A stretch of 7,689 bases of DNA. Source: Bacillota bacterium (lineage in GTDB: Bacteria; Bacillota; Syntrophomonadia; Syntrophomonadales; Syntrophomonadaceae). The notes beneath the pieces are model-generated. The model was not told where the DNA came from. It saw nothing but the letters and a program-made list of their open reading frames with translations, and searched no databases. Location: positions 1 to 7,689 of the forward strand of contig JAGFXV010000059.1 in assembly GCA_017861475.1 (NCBI GenBank). The letters run 5' to 3'. The first letter of the stretch is position 1, and each line of letters opens with the position of its first letter. This document shows positions 1 to 6,599 of the stretch, piece after piece. A program made the position numbers and the translations under genes.

Positions 1-1559
1 GTCAGTCTGTTGCCATGTGTGAATTTGCCCGCGGTGAAATCATGGACCGTAATCAGCAAACCTTAACGAAAAATGCAGGTTCCTACAGTCTTTATTGCCG
101 CCTCCAGGCGATTCCCGCTCGAGACGGCTCACTGACGTCAGGCTGTCATGAGTTGGCCGTCTGGCTGGCTGGTCGGTTGGATAGCGGTGATGAAAAAGAA
201 ATATACCAATTACTGATTCAGGCAAACAATCAGAAAAAACTATTGATAAAATTACACCCTGATCTTAGCGATTCAGAAATCAAGCGGTTGCAGGCAGTGC
301 CGCATCCGGCACTGGAAATCGTACCGCAGTTGAAGCGATATCGTCAGGATGGTTTTCTGGCACATATTATCGGTTATGCCAGCGCCAGCGGGGTGGACGG
401 ACAAGCAGGCCTGGAGAAAAGTTACAATCAACTCCTGCAAAAAGGCGGAAACAGGCAGGATATTTTGTTGCTGCAGGATGGCCGCGGTGAGGCGATTCCG
501 GGGATCAATTTGAAAGTCAGAAGTGAGGACAAGGTCAGGAATGCACTGGTCCTGACGATTGATGCACGGGTGCAACAATTGGTGGAAAGCGTTATGAATA
601 AGAATATAGCCAGAGGCGCGGTAGTGGTTATGGATGTGCACAGCAAAGAAATCCTGGCCATGGCCAGTCGACCGACCTACAACCAGTACCGGGTGAACGA
701 ATATTTATCCGATCTGCAAAGCCCGTTAATGAACCGGGCGCTCAGCAGTTATTACCCCGGTTCGCTGTTTAAGATTGTGGTCAGTACTGCCGTAGTTGAA
801 GAAAACCTGGTCACAGAAGGGGAAACGTTTACGTGTAATGGCAAGTATGTATTTAATGATGATTTGGCTATCAACTGCTGGAAAGAAGAAGGCCACGGTA
901 AATTAAGTTTTAAACAGGCTTTTGCCAGATCCTGCAATCCAACTTTCATCAATCTGGGGTTAAGACTGGGGAGAAACCGATTGCTGCAGTATGTTGATAA
1001 ACTTCATTTGACCAGCACCGAGCTGATCGGCATGCCGGAACAACAAGGAGACAGTTATGTCAGTATTGATCCCGGAGATGCCGCATTGGCCAATGCTTGT
1101 CTCGGGCAACGAGGCGTTATGCTGACCCCTTTGCAGATTGCTACCTTGCTTTCAACCGTAGCTGATGATGGATATTGGTCCCCGCCCCGCCTCGTCAAAT
1201 ATACCCTGAATGAATCAGGTCAGCGCAGGGAACTTGATTCTTTGCGCGGGGAACAGGTGATGAGTTCGGGCACGGCACAAAAAGTACAATCCATGCTGGC
1301 AATGGTTGTCGCGGAAGGGACCGGTCAAACAGCCCGGTTGCCTGAGGTCGGAGTTGCCGGCAAAACAGCCACCAGTCAAACCGGCAGAATCAAGGAAAAT
1401 GGTGAGGAAGTCTTGAATACCTGGTTTGCCGGCTATCTGCCAGTTGATGAACCGCGTTGGACGATTGTGGTTTTGGCTGAAGAAGGAAAATCAGGAGCGG
1501 AGAGCTGTGCTCCGGTATTTAAAGAAATTGCCCGGGGGCTTTTGGAAATTAACCCTTGA
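1..1559 (+). CDS. Class B penicillin-binding protein (peptidoglycan D,D-transpeptidase), 5'-truncated by window edge
   Basis: Cross-links peptidoglycan stem peptides outside the membrane by an acyl-serine mechanism. The frame is open to the left edge (codons begin at base 3), so the true start and the usual N-terminal membrane anchor lie upstream. The first in-frame ATG is at 15, but it sits just before the RGxIxDRN motif that normally follows the anchor, so it is unlikely to be the start. Numbering from that ATG: R6-G7-E8-I9 and D11-R12-N13 form the conserved N-terminal motif; residues about 20-170 are the pedestal/dimerisation region, with a GQAGLEKSY signature near 129-137; the transpeptidase domain covers about 175-510. 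The catalytic motifs are SxxK at S250-L-F-K253, SxN at S306-C-N308, and a third box K450-T-A that departs from the usual KTG. It ends 18 bases from the convergent HD-GYP stop. The family is certain. Whether it serves elongation, division or sporulation cannot be decided here. Confidence 0.93.
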   Translation, partial: QSVAMCEFARGEIMDRNQQTLTKNAGSYSLYCRLQAIPARDGSLTSGCHELAVWLAGRLDSGDEKEIYQLLIQANNQKKLLIKLHPDLSDSEIKRLQAVPHPALEIVPQLKRYRQDGFLAHIIGYASASGVDGQAGLEKSYNQLLQKGGNRQDILLLQDGRGEAIPGINLKVRSEDKVRNALVLTIDARVQQLVESVMNKNIARGAVVVMDVHSKEILAMASRPTYNQYRVNEYLSDLQSPLMNRALSSYYPGSLFKIVVSTAVVEENLVTEGETFTCNGKYVFNDDLAINCWKEEGHGKLSFKQAFARSCNPTFINLGLRLGRNRLLQYVDKLHLTSTELIGMPEQQGDSYVSIDPGDAALANACLGQRGVMLTPLQIATLLSTVADDGYWSPPRLVKYTLNESGQRRELDSLRGEQVMSSGTAQKVQSMLAMVVAEGTGQTARLPEVGVAGKTATSQTGRIKENGEEVLNTWFAGYLPVDEPRWTIVVLAEEGKSGAESCAPVFKEIARGLLEINP

Positions 1560-1567
1560 TGTATTCT

Positions 1568-1600
1568 CGATCAGCTTTTATGTTTGATCGGATTCGATCA
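1568..1600. repeat. Three alternating CGATCA/TGATCG arms at the convergent gene ends
   Basis: CGATCA occurs at 1568-1573, its reverse complement TGATCG at 1585-1590, and CGATCA again at 1595-1600. The middle arm could pair with either neighbour, giving a hairpin with an 11-base loop or one with a 4-base loop (GATT). The element covers the last codons and stop of the minus-strand HD-GYP gene and lies just after the plus-strand PBP stop. No U-run follows on either strand, so it does not meet the rule for an intrinsic terminator. It could be a weak bidirectional 3'-end structure or chance. Confidence 0.4.
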
Positions 1601-3119
1601 TTTCCCAGACCCGATGTCTGATAAAAAGATCCAGCAAATCTCCGTCCAGCTCACCGTCTTTGACCATGAAGCCCAAAATCTTCAACGATTGATCAATGGG
1701 CAGCGCTTTTTTATAGGGGCGATCAGCAGCGGTCAGGGCATCGAATACATCCGTTAATGCCAGAATACGGCCTTCCAGAGGAATATCATCGCCTTTCAGT
1801 CCAAGGGGGTAGCCCTTGCCGTCCAGATGTTCGTGGTGTATCCCGGCGAAAAAAGGGACGTCCTTGAGCTTATTCGTAAAAGGAATTTTCTCCAGCATAC
1901 GTTGGGTGACCTGAACATGGTCTTCCATGATTTTTCTTTCCTCTTCCGTCAAGGTACCTTTGGTGACGCACAGATTGATGAGCTCAGCTTCAGTGAGCCA
2001 GGGCTGTTCCTGTCCGTATTCATCAACGTAACGACGGGCGGCAACTTGCTGCAGTTGTTGCTGTATCTCTCCGTCAACAAAAGTAGCCGGATTGTCAGCC
2101 CTGATGATCAATGCGCGGCTTTGTTCAATCAGTAATTGCTGCTCTGCCCAGTTTGCTTCAAGAGCTTCCAGATCCTCCTGGTACAGGTTGCCGTAACTTA
2201 TCATTTCGAGTTTCTTCTCCAGATATTCGCTTCGCCATTTTTGCATAATGTAATCCAGCCGCTGCATGATCAGTTCCAGATGGCGTTCAATGCGCGAGCA
2301 TTTATTCATTACTTCAAGAGGAGTGGCAATTTTTCCAATGTCATGTAACCAGGCGGACATTACTAACTGATTGGTACGAGTCTCATCAAAACCAACTTCC
2401 GCCCAGCAGCCTTGTTCTTCCGCATCAATGACAGCTGCCAGTGCACCGCTCAAAAGCGCAACCCGGCGGGTATGGTTGGCATTGTAAGGAGTGCGGGAGT
2501 CAATAGCGGCAGCCATTACTTCAACAAAGGAGTTGAACAATTGCTCAATGTCTTCGATCAACTGCTGATTGGTAAGTGAAATCGCGGCTTGCGAAGCCAG
2601 TGAAGAGATTACTTTTTCGTAATCGGAGGAAAAGGGAATGGGATGCTTGTTTTCGTCCGTGGCATTGATCAACTGCAGTACGCCGATCACATCACCTTCA
2701 TGGTTCTCCAAAGGGATAACCAGCATGGAAACAGTACGATAACCGGTAATTTTATCATAGTTTTTGGGGCCGGAAAAATCGAACCCTTCTGCTGAATAGA
2801 CATCGGGAATATTGACACTTTCATTGCGCAGTGCTACGTAGGAAGAGACATTTTCCAAGCGCATCGGCACGGGCGGAAGATTGATGGGATTATCGCTGCC
2901 TCCCTGGAAAGATTGCAGCGTTTCGTTCTGAGTGATTTTAAAAACCAGAAAGTCGCCATCCCGCAGATAAAGCGTACCAGCATCAGCATTGGTGATGCGG
3001 CGGGCTTCACTGACGATCATTTCCAGCAGACGATTATGATCTTTCTCCATGGAAAGGGCAATGCCAATGTTTAGAATGTCCTCAACCTGATGCAAAATGT
3101 CGGCTTCGAAATTTTTCAC
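1578..3119 (-). CDS. GAF domain plus HD-GYP domain phosphodiesterase (likely c-di-GMP hydrolase)
   Basis: Predicted cytoplasmic 513-residue signalling enzyme. HD-GYP domains hydrolyse cyclic di-GMP to pGpG/GMP, and some act on cGAMP. A GAF domain fills about residues 20-190 (sensor; ligand unknown). The HD-GYP core follows: H216 in NHTRRV, the H259-D260 pair in WLHDIGK, H401, H428-H429 in HHEHLDGKGYP with GYP at 435-437, and D457/D460 in ALTDVFDAL. All expected metal-ligand positions appear present, so it should be active. About 110 mostly helical, charge-rich residues (roughly 279-388) are inserted between the HD helix and the next metal histidine; I recall this arrangement from other GAF/HD-GYP proteins. 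No transmembrane segment is seen. The start is GTG at 3119, overlapping the upstream stop as GTGA, with no good ribosome binding site at normal spacing, so translation is probably coupled to the MBL gene. c-di-GMP specificity is inferred from the family. Confidence 0.93.
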   Translation of the reverse strand: MKNFEADILHQVEDILNIGIALSMEKDHNRLLEMIVSEARRITNADAGTLYLRDGDFLVFKITQNETLQSFQGGSDNPINLPPVPMRLENVSSYVALRNESVNIPDVYSAEGFDFSGPKNYDKITGYRTVSMLVIPLENHEGDVIGVLQLINATDENKHPIPFSSDYEKVISSLASQAAISLTNQQLIEDIEQLFNSFVEVMAAAIDSRTPYNANHTRRVALLSGALAAVIDAEEQGCWAEVGFDETRTNQLVMSAWLHDIGKIATPLEVMNKCSRIERHLELIMQRLDYIMQKWRSEYLEKKLEMISYGNLYQEDLEALEANWAEQQLLIEQSRALIIRADNPATFVDGEIQQQLQQVAARRYVDEYGQEQPWLTEAELINLCVTKGTLTEEERKIMEDHVQVTQRMLEKIPFTNKLKDVPFFAGIHHEHLDGKGYPLGLKGDDIPLEGRILALTDVFDALTAADRPYKKALPIDQSLKILGFMVKDGELDGDLLDLFIRHRVWEMIESDQT

Positions 3120-3961
3120 AGCGTAATCACCATGCCTTCACGAGCAGCAGCCAGATTCGCATACAGATTGCGAGCGTTTTTTTCAATTTGGTCCATGTCG
3201 TCATCGTTGTGGAAATTGGAATGGTGAAATAAAATCAGCTGTTTGGCTTTGGCTGCATGCAACAGTTTGATGCCAGCCTGCCACGTAGAATGTCCCCAAC
3301 CGATCCGGGATGGCAGATCCCCATGACCATAGTATTCATCATCGGTAAAATTGGCGTCATATATAAGCAAATCAGCATTAGCTGCGAATTCAGTCATAGC
3401 CTGATCAGTTTGCGGGGAGTGCTCCATGTCGGTCATGTAACAGCAGCTGCGCCCGCCATGATCGACCCGGTAACATAGGCAGCCTCCGGGATGATTGCTT
3501 TCCTGGGTTGTAATTTTGATGCCATCACCCAGATCCAGTGTCAAGTCGCTGACCAGTTCATTCATCGTGATCGTGGCGCCCATTTGTTCGAGGCTGACCG
3601 GAAAATGCTCGTACATCATCTGGCCCCGCATCAGATCGCCAAAATTCAAATTGACTTTGCTCTGCCCGTAAAGGTTAAAGCGGTTGCCCTTGATGAAAGC
3701 TGGTGAGAAAAACGGAAAACCCTGAATATGATCCCAGTGGGTGTGACTTATGAAAATATCACCAGTTATCGGTTGGCTGCCTTTCAACAGTTCCTGTCCC
3801 AGCCTGTGAATGCCGGTACCGGCATCCATGATAAGCAAACGGGGACCAATTTGGATCTGTACACAGGAAGTATTGCCGCCATACCTGATAGTGTGCGTTC
3901 CCGGAACCGGTATGGAACCTCTCACGCCCCAGAATACAACTTTGAAATCCGGTTTGGACAT
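3116..3961 (-). CDS. Metallo-beta-lactamase-fold hydrolase (Lactamase_B_2-like)
   Basis: Predicted cytoplasmic two-metal hydrolase of 281 residues from the chosen start. Visible features: an N-terminal GVRGSIPVPG (residues 12-21) and RYGGNTSC (26-33), typical of one MBL-fold branch; D46 in MDAGTG; the metal-binding H73-T-H75-W-D77-H78; and likely further ligands H157 (SNHPGG), D178 (MTDMEH) and H246/H247 (ILFHHSNFH). There is no signal peptide. The frame can be opened upstream to ATG 4042, but that would run 47 bases into marR. ATG 3961 has an AAGGAAG ribosome binding site 8 bases upstream and begins exactly before the conserved N-terminus, so it is preferred. The gene follows marR by 34 bases and overlaps the HD-GYP start by 4. 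Relatives include phosphodiesterases and RNase Z-like enzymes. The substrate is unknown; pairing with an HD-GYP enzyme suggests a nucleotide or phosphodiester, which is inference. Confidence 0.88.
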   Translation of the reverse strand: MSKPDFKVVFWGVRGSIPVPGTHTIRYGGNTSCVQIQIGPRLLIMDAGTGIHRLGQELLKGSQPITGDIFISHTHWDHIQGFPFFSPAFIKGNRFNLYGQSKVNLNFGDLMRGQMMYEHFPVSLEQMGATITMNELVSDLTLDLGDGIKITTQESNHPGGCLCYRVDHGGRSCCYMTDMEHSPQTDQAMTEFAANADLLIYDANFTDDEYYGHGDLPSRIGWGHSTWQAGIKLLHAAKAKQLILFHHSNFHNDDDMDQIEKNARNLYANLAAAREGMVITL

Positions 3962-3969
3962 TGCATCAA

Positions 3970-3976
3970 CTTCCTT
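3970..3976 (-). promoter_or_regulatory. Ribosome binding site fixing the MBL-hydrolase start at 3961
   Basis: On the minus strand AAGGAAG lies 8 bases upstream of ATG 3959-3961. It falls in the 34-base gap after the marR stop and supports this start over the in-frame ATG at 4042 inside marR. Confidence 0.75.
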
Positions 3977-3995
3977 AACCACAAATTTTTTTCGG

Positions 3996-4427
3996 TTAAG
4001 CCTTCTTTTGATCCAGGATCCTGGATATGTCTTCCAGGTCACCGTAAAATTCTGTTTCGCGGGCGGCTAATTCAGCGCGCAATTCAGCATTTAATTCAGC
4101 TCCGGAATTATAAACTTTTTTACCCAGCTCGCGGCCTTTTTCCGTAAGATAAAGATTGACCACCCGGCGATCCTGGGCAAAAAGACGGCGTTCTACCAAA
4201 CCTTCCTTCTCAAGCTTGTCAACCATGGTTGTCAGGGAAGAATTATCGATTTGAGCGCGATTGCCGATTTCCGTTAAAGTACAGCCGTCTTTTTCCAGCA
4301 AGGAAAAAAGAATAAATGACTGCGCCATGGTTACACCATAATCGTCCAGTGCCTGGCCAATATGTTTTTCAACCCGTTTCACAGTTGATTTTAAGCGATA
4401 GCATATAAAAGTAGTGAAATCCTGCAT
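3996..4427 (-). CDS. MarR-family transcriptional regulator
   Basis: Small winged-helix DNA-binding protein of 143 residues, the usual MarR length, expected to act as a homodimer. Residues about 1-30 form the first dimerisation helix. Residues about 33-95 hold the winged helix: GCTLTEIGNRAQIDNSSLTTMV covers the helix-turn-helix (about 48-69), with the recognition helix around 61-75, followed by the wing with the conserved D86-R87-R88 (AQDRRVVNLYLTEKG). The C-terminal helices (about 97-140) complete the dimer interface. MarR proteins usually repress their own operon and a neighbour until an aromatic, acidic or oxidising ligand releases them. C9 is the only cysteine near the dimer interface and C49 is the other in the protein; no clear redox pair is evident. 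It is the first gene of the minus-strand operon with MBL and HD-GYP, and is divergent from the gctAB pair. The start ATG 4427 has a strong TGAGGGG site 6 bases upstream. Ligand unknown. Confidence 0.94.
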   Translation of the reverse strand: MQDFTTFICYRLKSTVKRVEKHIGQALDDYGVTMAQSFILFSLLEKDGCTLTEIGNRAQIDNSSLTTMVDKLEKEGLVERRLFAQDRRVVNLYLTEKGRELGKKVYNSGAELNAELRAELAARETEFYGDLEDISRILDQKKA

Positions 4428-4433
4428 TTTTTG

Positions 4434-4440
4434 CCCCTCA
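4434..4440 (-). promoter_or_regulatory. Ribosome binding site of marR
   Basis: TGAGGGG on the minus strand, 6 bases before ATG 4427, a strong Shine-Dalgarno that supports this start codon. Confidence 0.75.
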
Positions 4441-4483
4441 CATCTAATTTATTTTGATATCATATATTATCTTTATTTACTTT

Positions 4484-4512
4484 ATGATGTCTGAACAATA
4501 AATATTTGTCAA
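4484..4512 (-). promoter_or_regulatory. Candidate sigma-A promoter of the marR-MBL-HD-GYP operon
   Basis: On the minus strand a perfect -35 TTGACA (4507-4512) is followed after 17 bases by CATCAT (4484-4489), a 4-of-6 match to the -10 consensus that keeps the important second A and last T. It lies about 57 bases upstream of the marR start, in the right direction. Transcription would begin near 4477. Confidence 0.55.
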
Positions 4513-4513
4513 G
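4491..4513. promoter_or_regulatory. Imperfect palindrome overlapping the marR promoter, candidate MarR operator
   Basis: The 23-base element has the form CT-N2-ACAA-N7-TTGT-N2-AG, with outer and inner arms in perfect dyad symmetry. It spans the -35 and most of the spacer of the candidate marR promoter, where a bound repressor would block transcription. MarR proteins typically bind AT-rich dyads of about this size. Assignment to this particular MarR is inference. Confidence 0.4.
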
Positions 4514-4565
4514 TTGGTTAGGGTGCAGGACTATAATTTTGGGTCCATTGAGCCTGACAATAATA

Positions 4566-4576
4566 TTCAAATTGAA
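4566..4576. promoter_or_regulatory. Perfect 11-base palindrome TTCAA-A-TTGAA, possible operator on the gctAB side
   Basis: TTCAA (4566-4570) and TTGAA (4572-4576) are exact reverse complements around one central A. It lies about 155 bases upstream of gctA and between weak candidate promoter elements. It could be a regulator site for the CoA-transferase operon, but short AT-rich palindromes also arise by chance. Confidence 0.25.
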
Positions 4577-4720
4577 CTGAAATAAATGGTTATTTTATGT
4601 ATAATTGGATTCATATTTTAATAACATATGAAGCTCATATACAGATGGTGGAATAAGAAATGTATAACGGAATCACAGGTAATATTGCATGTATTATATT
4701 TTTATATTTTTAAAGTAGTG

Positions 4721-4726
4721 GGAGGG
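4721..4726 (+). promoter_or_regulatory. Ribosome binding site of the gctA-like gene
   Basis: GGAGGG lies 6 bases upstream of ATG 4733, a near-ideal Shine-Dalgarno that fixes the start. Confidence 0.8.
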
Positions 4727-4732
4727 TAATTT

Positions 4733-5707
4733 ATGGGGAGACCACAAAAAGTCAGTCTGGCAGAAGCCGTTCGTCTGATTCAAGACGGTGATTCGCTGAC
4801 TTTTAGCGGATTTACCATCTGGCGCAGGCCTATGGCCGCCATTATGGAAATGGTCCGCCAGGGGAAAAAAGATCTGCATTTGATCATGGTGAACGGGGGC
4901 CCTCATGATGATATGCTGAGCGGGGCCGGATGTGTGAAAATCTGGGAGTCCTGCTGGAGCGGTCATGAAATGTTCGGGAAAATTCCCGGAAACCTGGCCC
5001 GCAAAGCTGAAGCTGGAGAATTGATCTGTGAAGACTACAGCCACGTGCAAATGTTATATCGTTTTGTAGCCGGATCGCAGGGAATCCCCTTTATGCCGAC
5101 CTATTCAGCCATGGGTTCGGATATGTTGAATCCTGAATATGATATGTTGGGAAAAGCCGGGTTGCGTGATGGCAGCAATCCCAAAATCCCGGCCTTAAAA
5201 TACGAGATGTATACAGAAAAATTTACCGGTTCGGAAGTAGTGCTTGTTCCGGCTGCCCAGCCCGATTGGTGTATAGCTCATGTGCAGATGGTGGGTTCGG
5301 AAGGGACGGTCCGGGTTTTGGGGCAAAACTTTGCGGATGAAGAGGCTATGAAAGCAGCTGACAAACTGATTGTTATTGCCGAAGAAATCGTTCCGGAAGA
5401 GTTTATCCGCCGTGAACCGGAACACAACCTCATTCCGCCCCACCTGGTCGATTATATTGTTGAATTGCCCTGGGCAGGACATCCCAGCGGGTGTTTCGAC
5501 TATTATGAAGCCGACGGGGAATTCATAAAAAATTTCTACAATCAGACACGGACACAGGAAGGTTTTGATCGCTGGGCGCAGGAATGGATTTTTGACGTCA
5601 GGGATCATGACGGTTATTTGAACAAACTGGGCGTAAACCGTCTGGAAAAACTCAGAGCCAGCCGCGCCTTGGGATATTCTCAAAAAGTCAAAAGGGGGTC
5701 CAGATAA
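4733..5707 (+). CDS. gctA: Family I CoA-transferase, subunit A (glutaconate CoA-transferase GctA-like)
   Basis: Alpha subunit of a heteromeric CoA-transferase that moves CoA between acyl-CoA and a free carboxylic acid, probably cytoplasmic. At 324 residues it is close to Acidaminococcus GctA (about 320). Features that match the family as I remember it: the N-terminal LTFSGFTIWRRPMAA stretch (22-36), a CEDYSH segment (99-104), GIPFMPTYSAMGSD (117-130), HVQMVGSEGTVRVLG (183-197), EEIVPEEFIRR (217-227), AGHPSGCFDYY (248-258) and a C-terminal DHDGYLNKLG (291-300). No signal peptide or membrane helix is present. The stop overlaps the gctB start by one base (TAATG), so the subunits are probably made in step. 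The symbol is by homology only: related pairs act on other dicarboxylic or oxo acids, and IpdAB-type steroid ring hydrolases share the fold, so glutaconate is not proven as substrate. Confidence 0.88.
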   Translation: MGRPQKVSLAEAVRLIQDGDSLTFSGFTIWRRPMAAIMEMVRQGKKDLHLIMVNGGPHDDMLSGAGCVKIWESCWSGHEMFGKIPGNLARKAEAGELICEDYSHVQMLYRFVAGSQGIPFMPTYSAMGSDMLNPEYDMLGKAGLRDGSNPKIPALKYEMYTEKFTGSEVVLVPAAQPDWCIAHVQMVGSEGTVRVLGQNFADEEAMKAADKLIVIAEEIVPEEFIRREPEHNLIPPHLVDYIVELPWAGHPSGCFDYYEADGEFIKNFYNQTRTQEGFDRWAQEWIFDVRDHDGYLNKLGVNRLEKLRASRALGYSQKVKRGSR

Positions 5708-6513
5708 TGGCTGATAACGATCACTCCAAAATCGGCGAATTCAAGCCGTTCGACTTGCTGGCGGTAGCGGCTGCCCGCGAAGTAACTGATGGAGAAGTAG
5801 TGTTTGCCGGCACCGGACTGCCCATGCTGGCGATTATGCTGGCGCAAAAAACGATTGCCCCTAATGCGGTGTGCATTTACGAAGCCGGCAGTATAGGAGG
5901 CCGGCCCATCGACCTGCCTACCTCGGTGGGAGATGCCCGCTGTCATTATCAGGCGTCCATTGCCAATGGTTTATGGGATGTTTTTGGTCTGTTGGGGAGA
6001 GGAGCAGTTGATTTGGCCTTCCTAAGCGGCGCGGAAATTGACCAGTACGGCAGCGTCAACTGTACTGCCATCGGTGGGTACCATCCAACCGGTAAACGCC
6101 TGACCGGCAGCGGCGGCAATTCTGATATCAATTCCCTGGCCAGGAGAACGGTTTTTATAATGGTACAGGAGAAGCGGCGCTGGGTGGAACGGTGCAGCTA
6201 TATAACATCCCCAGGCTGGCGGATACCAAAATGGCCGGGCGGCGAGTTTGTCCATAAAAGGGAAGTATACAATAAAGCTTTTCGTGGAGGCCCCGGGGCA
6301 GTCATTTCAGATATGGGAGTTTTCCGCTTTGATGATGAAGGCGTGATCTATCTTGACACCGTTCATCCCGGTTTTACGCCACAACATATCCAGGATAACT
6401 GCAGTTTCAAACTCAATATTTCCCAGATCAGCGGTGAAACCAAAACGCCCACTTATCATGAATTGGATCTGCTTTACAATGTAGTTGATCCGGAAGGGAT
6501 TTTTCTTCGTTAA
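5707..6513 (+). CDS. gctB: Family I CoA-transferase, subunit B (glutaconate CoA-transferase GctB-like)
   Basis: Beta subunit partner of the preceding gene; 268 residues against about 266 in Acidaminococcus GctB. In family I enzymes this subunit carries the glutamate that forms the covalent glutamyl-CoA intermediate. Here E59 in APNAVCIYEAG lines up with the known GctB Glu54 (APDCHIIVESG), so real transferase activity is expected rather than the hydrolase variant that lacks this residue. Other conserved pieces are FAGTGLPM (33-40), PTSVGDAR (71-78), GAEIDQYGSVNCTAIG (108-123), TGSGGNSD (133-140), EKRRWVE (155-161), YITSPGW (165-171) and VVDPEG near the C-terminus. The start ATG 5707 has a GGGGG-containing site (about 5693-5698) 8 bases upstream and overlaps the gctA stop. 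The pair ends at a strong terminator, so gctAB form a two-gene unit. Substrate not determined. Confidence 0.88.
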   Translation: MADNDHSKIGEFKPFDLLAVAAAREVTDGEVVFAGTGLPMLAIMLAQKTIAPNAVCIYEAGSIGGRPIDLPTSVGDARCHYQASIANGLWDVFGLLGRGAVDLAFLSGAEIDQYGSVNCTAIGGYHPTGKRLTGSGGNSDINSLARRTVFIMVQEKRRWVERCSYITSPGWRIPKWPGGEFVHKREVYNKAFRGGPGAVISDMGVFRFDDEGVIYLDTVHPGFTPQHIQDNCSFKLNISQISGETKTPTYHELDLLYNVVDPEGIFLR

Positions 6514-6537
6514 TAATTAAAGCGTTATATCTAAGAC

Positions 6538-6577
6538 AAAAGGCAACTGGAAATTCATTTCCGGTTGCCTTTTTTTT
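6538..6577 (+). terminator. Rho-independent terminator of the gctAB unit
   Basis: The left arm (6540-6554) and right arm (6557-6571) pair over up to 15 positions with a single G-U wobble (T6548 with G6564). The outer GGCAAC/GTTGCC is the GC-rich core. Seven or more Ts follow directly, to 6577. It begins 25 bases after the gctB stop. The innermost A-T pairs must open to form the loop. The A-run before the stem may give some function on the minus strand, but no minus-strand gene ends here. Confidence 0.92.
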
Positions 6578-6599
6578 ATACAATACAGTGGCTATCGAC

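Larger units (their letters stand above)
4441..4732. other. Divergent intergenic control region between marR and gctAB
   Basis: This 292-base AT-rich stretch holds the start signals of both divergent units. Toward marR there is a good promoter candidate (entered separately). Toward gctA the picture is weaker. TATAAT occurs at 4532-4537 and at 4600-4605, but neither has a well-spaced -35; TTGTCA at 4506 is 20 bases from the first, and TTGAAC at 4572 is 22 bases from the second. CTGACA at 4554-4559 with TGAAAT 18 bases later is another weak option. Two palindromes are present (entered separately). A 19-codon reading frame from ATG 4597 has no ribosome binding site and is not called. No recognised riboswitch or RNA gene was seen. 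Confidence 0.6.

Noticed and set aside
3962..4042. N-terminal extension of the MBL hydrolase to ATG 4042
   Set aside because: It overlaps the marR 3' end by 47 bases and adds a basic stretch not matching the family. The internal ATG 3961 has a good ribosome binding site and precedes the conserved N-terminus.
3728..4147. Plus-strand 139-codon frame across the MBL and marR genes
   Set aside because: It is antisense to two well-supported genes and has no domain signature.
4597..4656. 19-codon frame in the marR-gctA intergenic region
   Set aside because: No ribosome binding site, very short, and in AT-rich control DNA; most likely chance.
5195..5683. Minus-strand 162-codon frame inside gctA
   Set aside because: It lies fully antisense to a well-conserved CoA-transferase subunit and its translation resembles no protein family.
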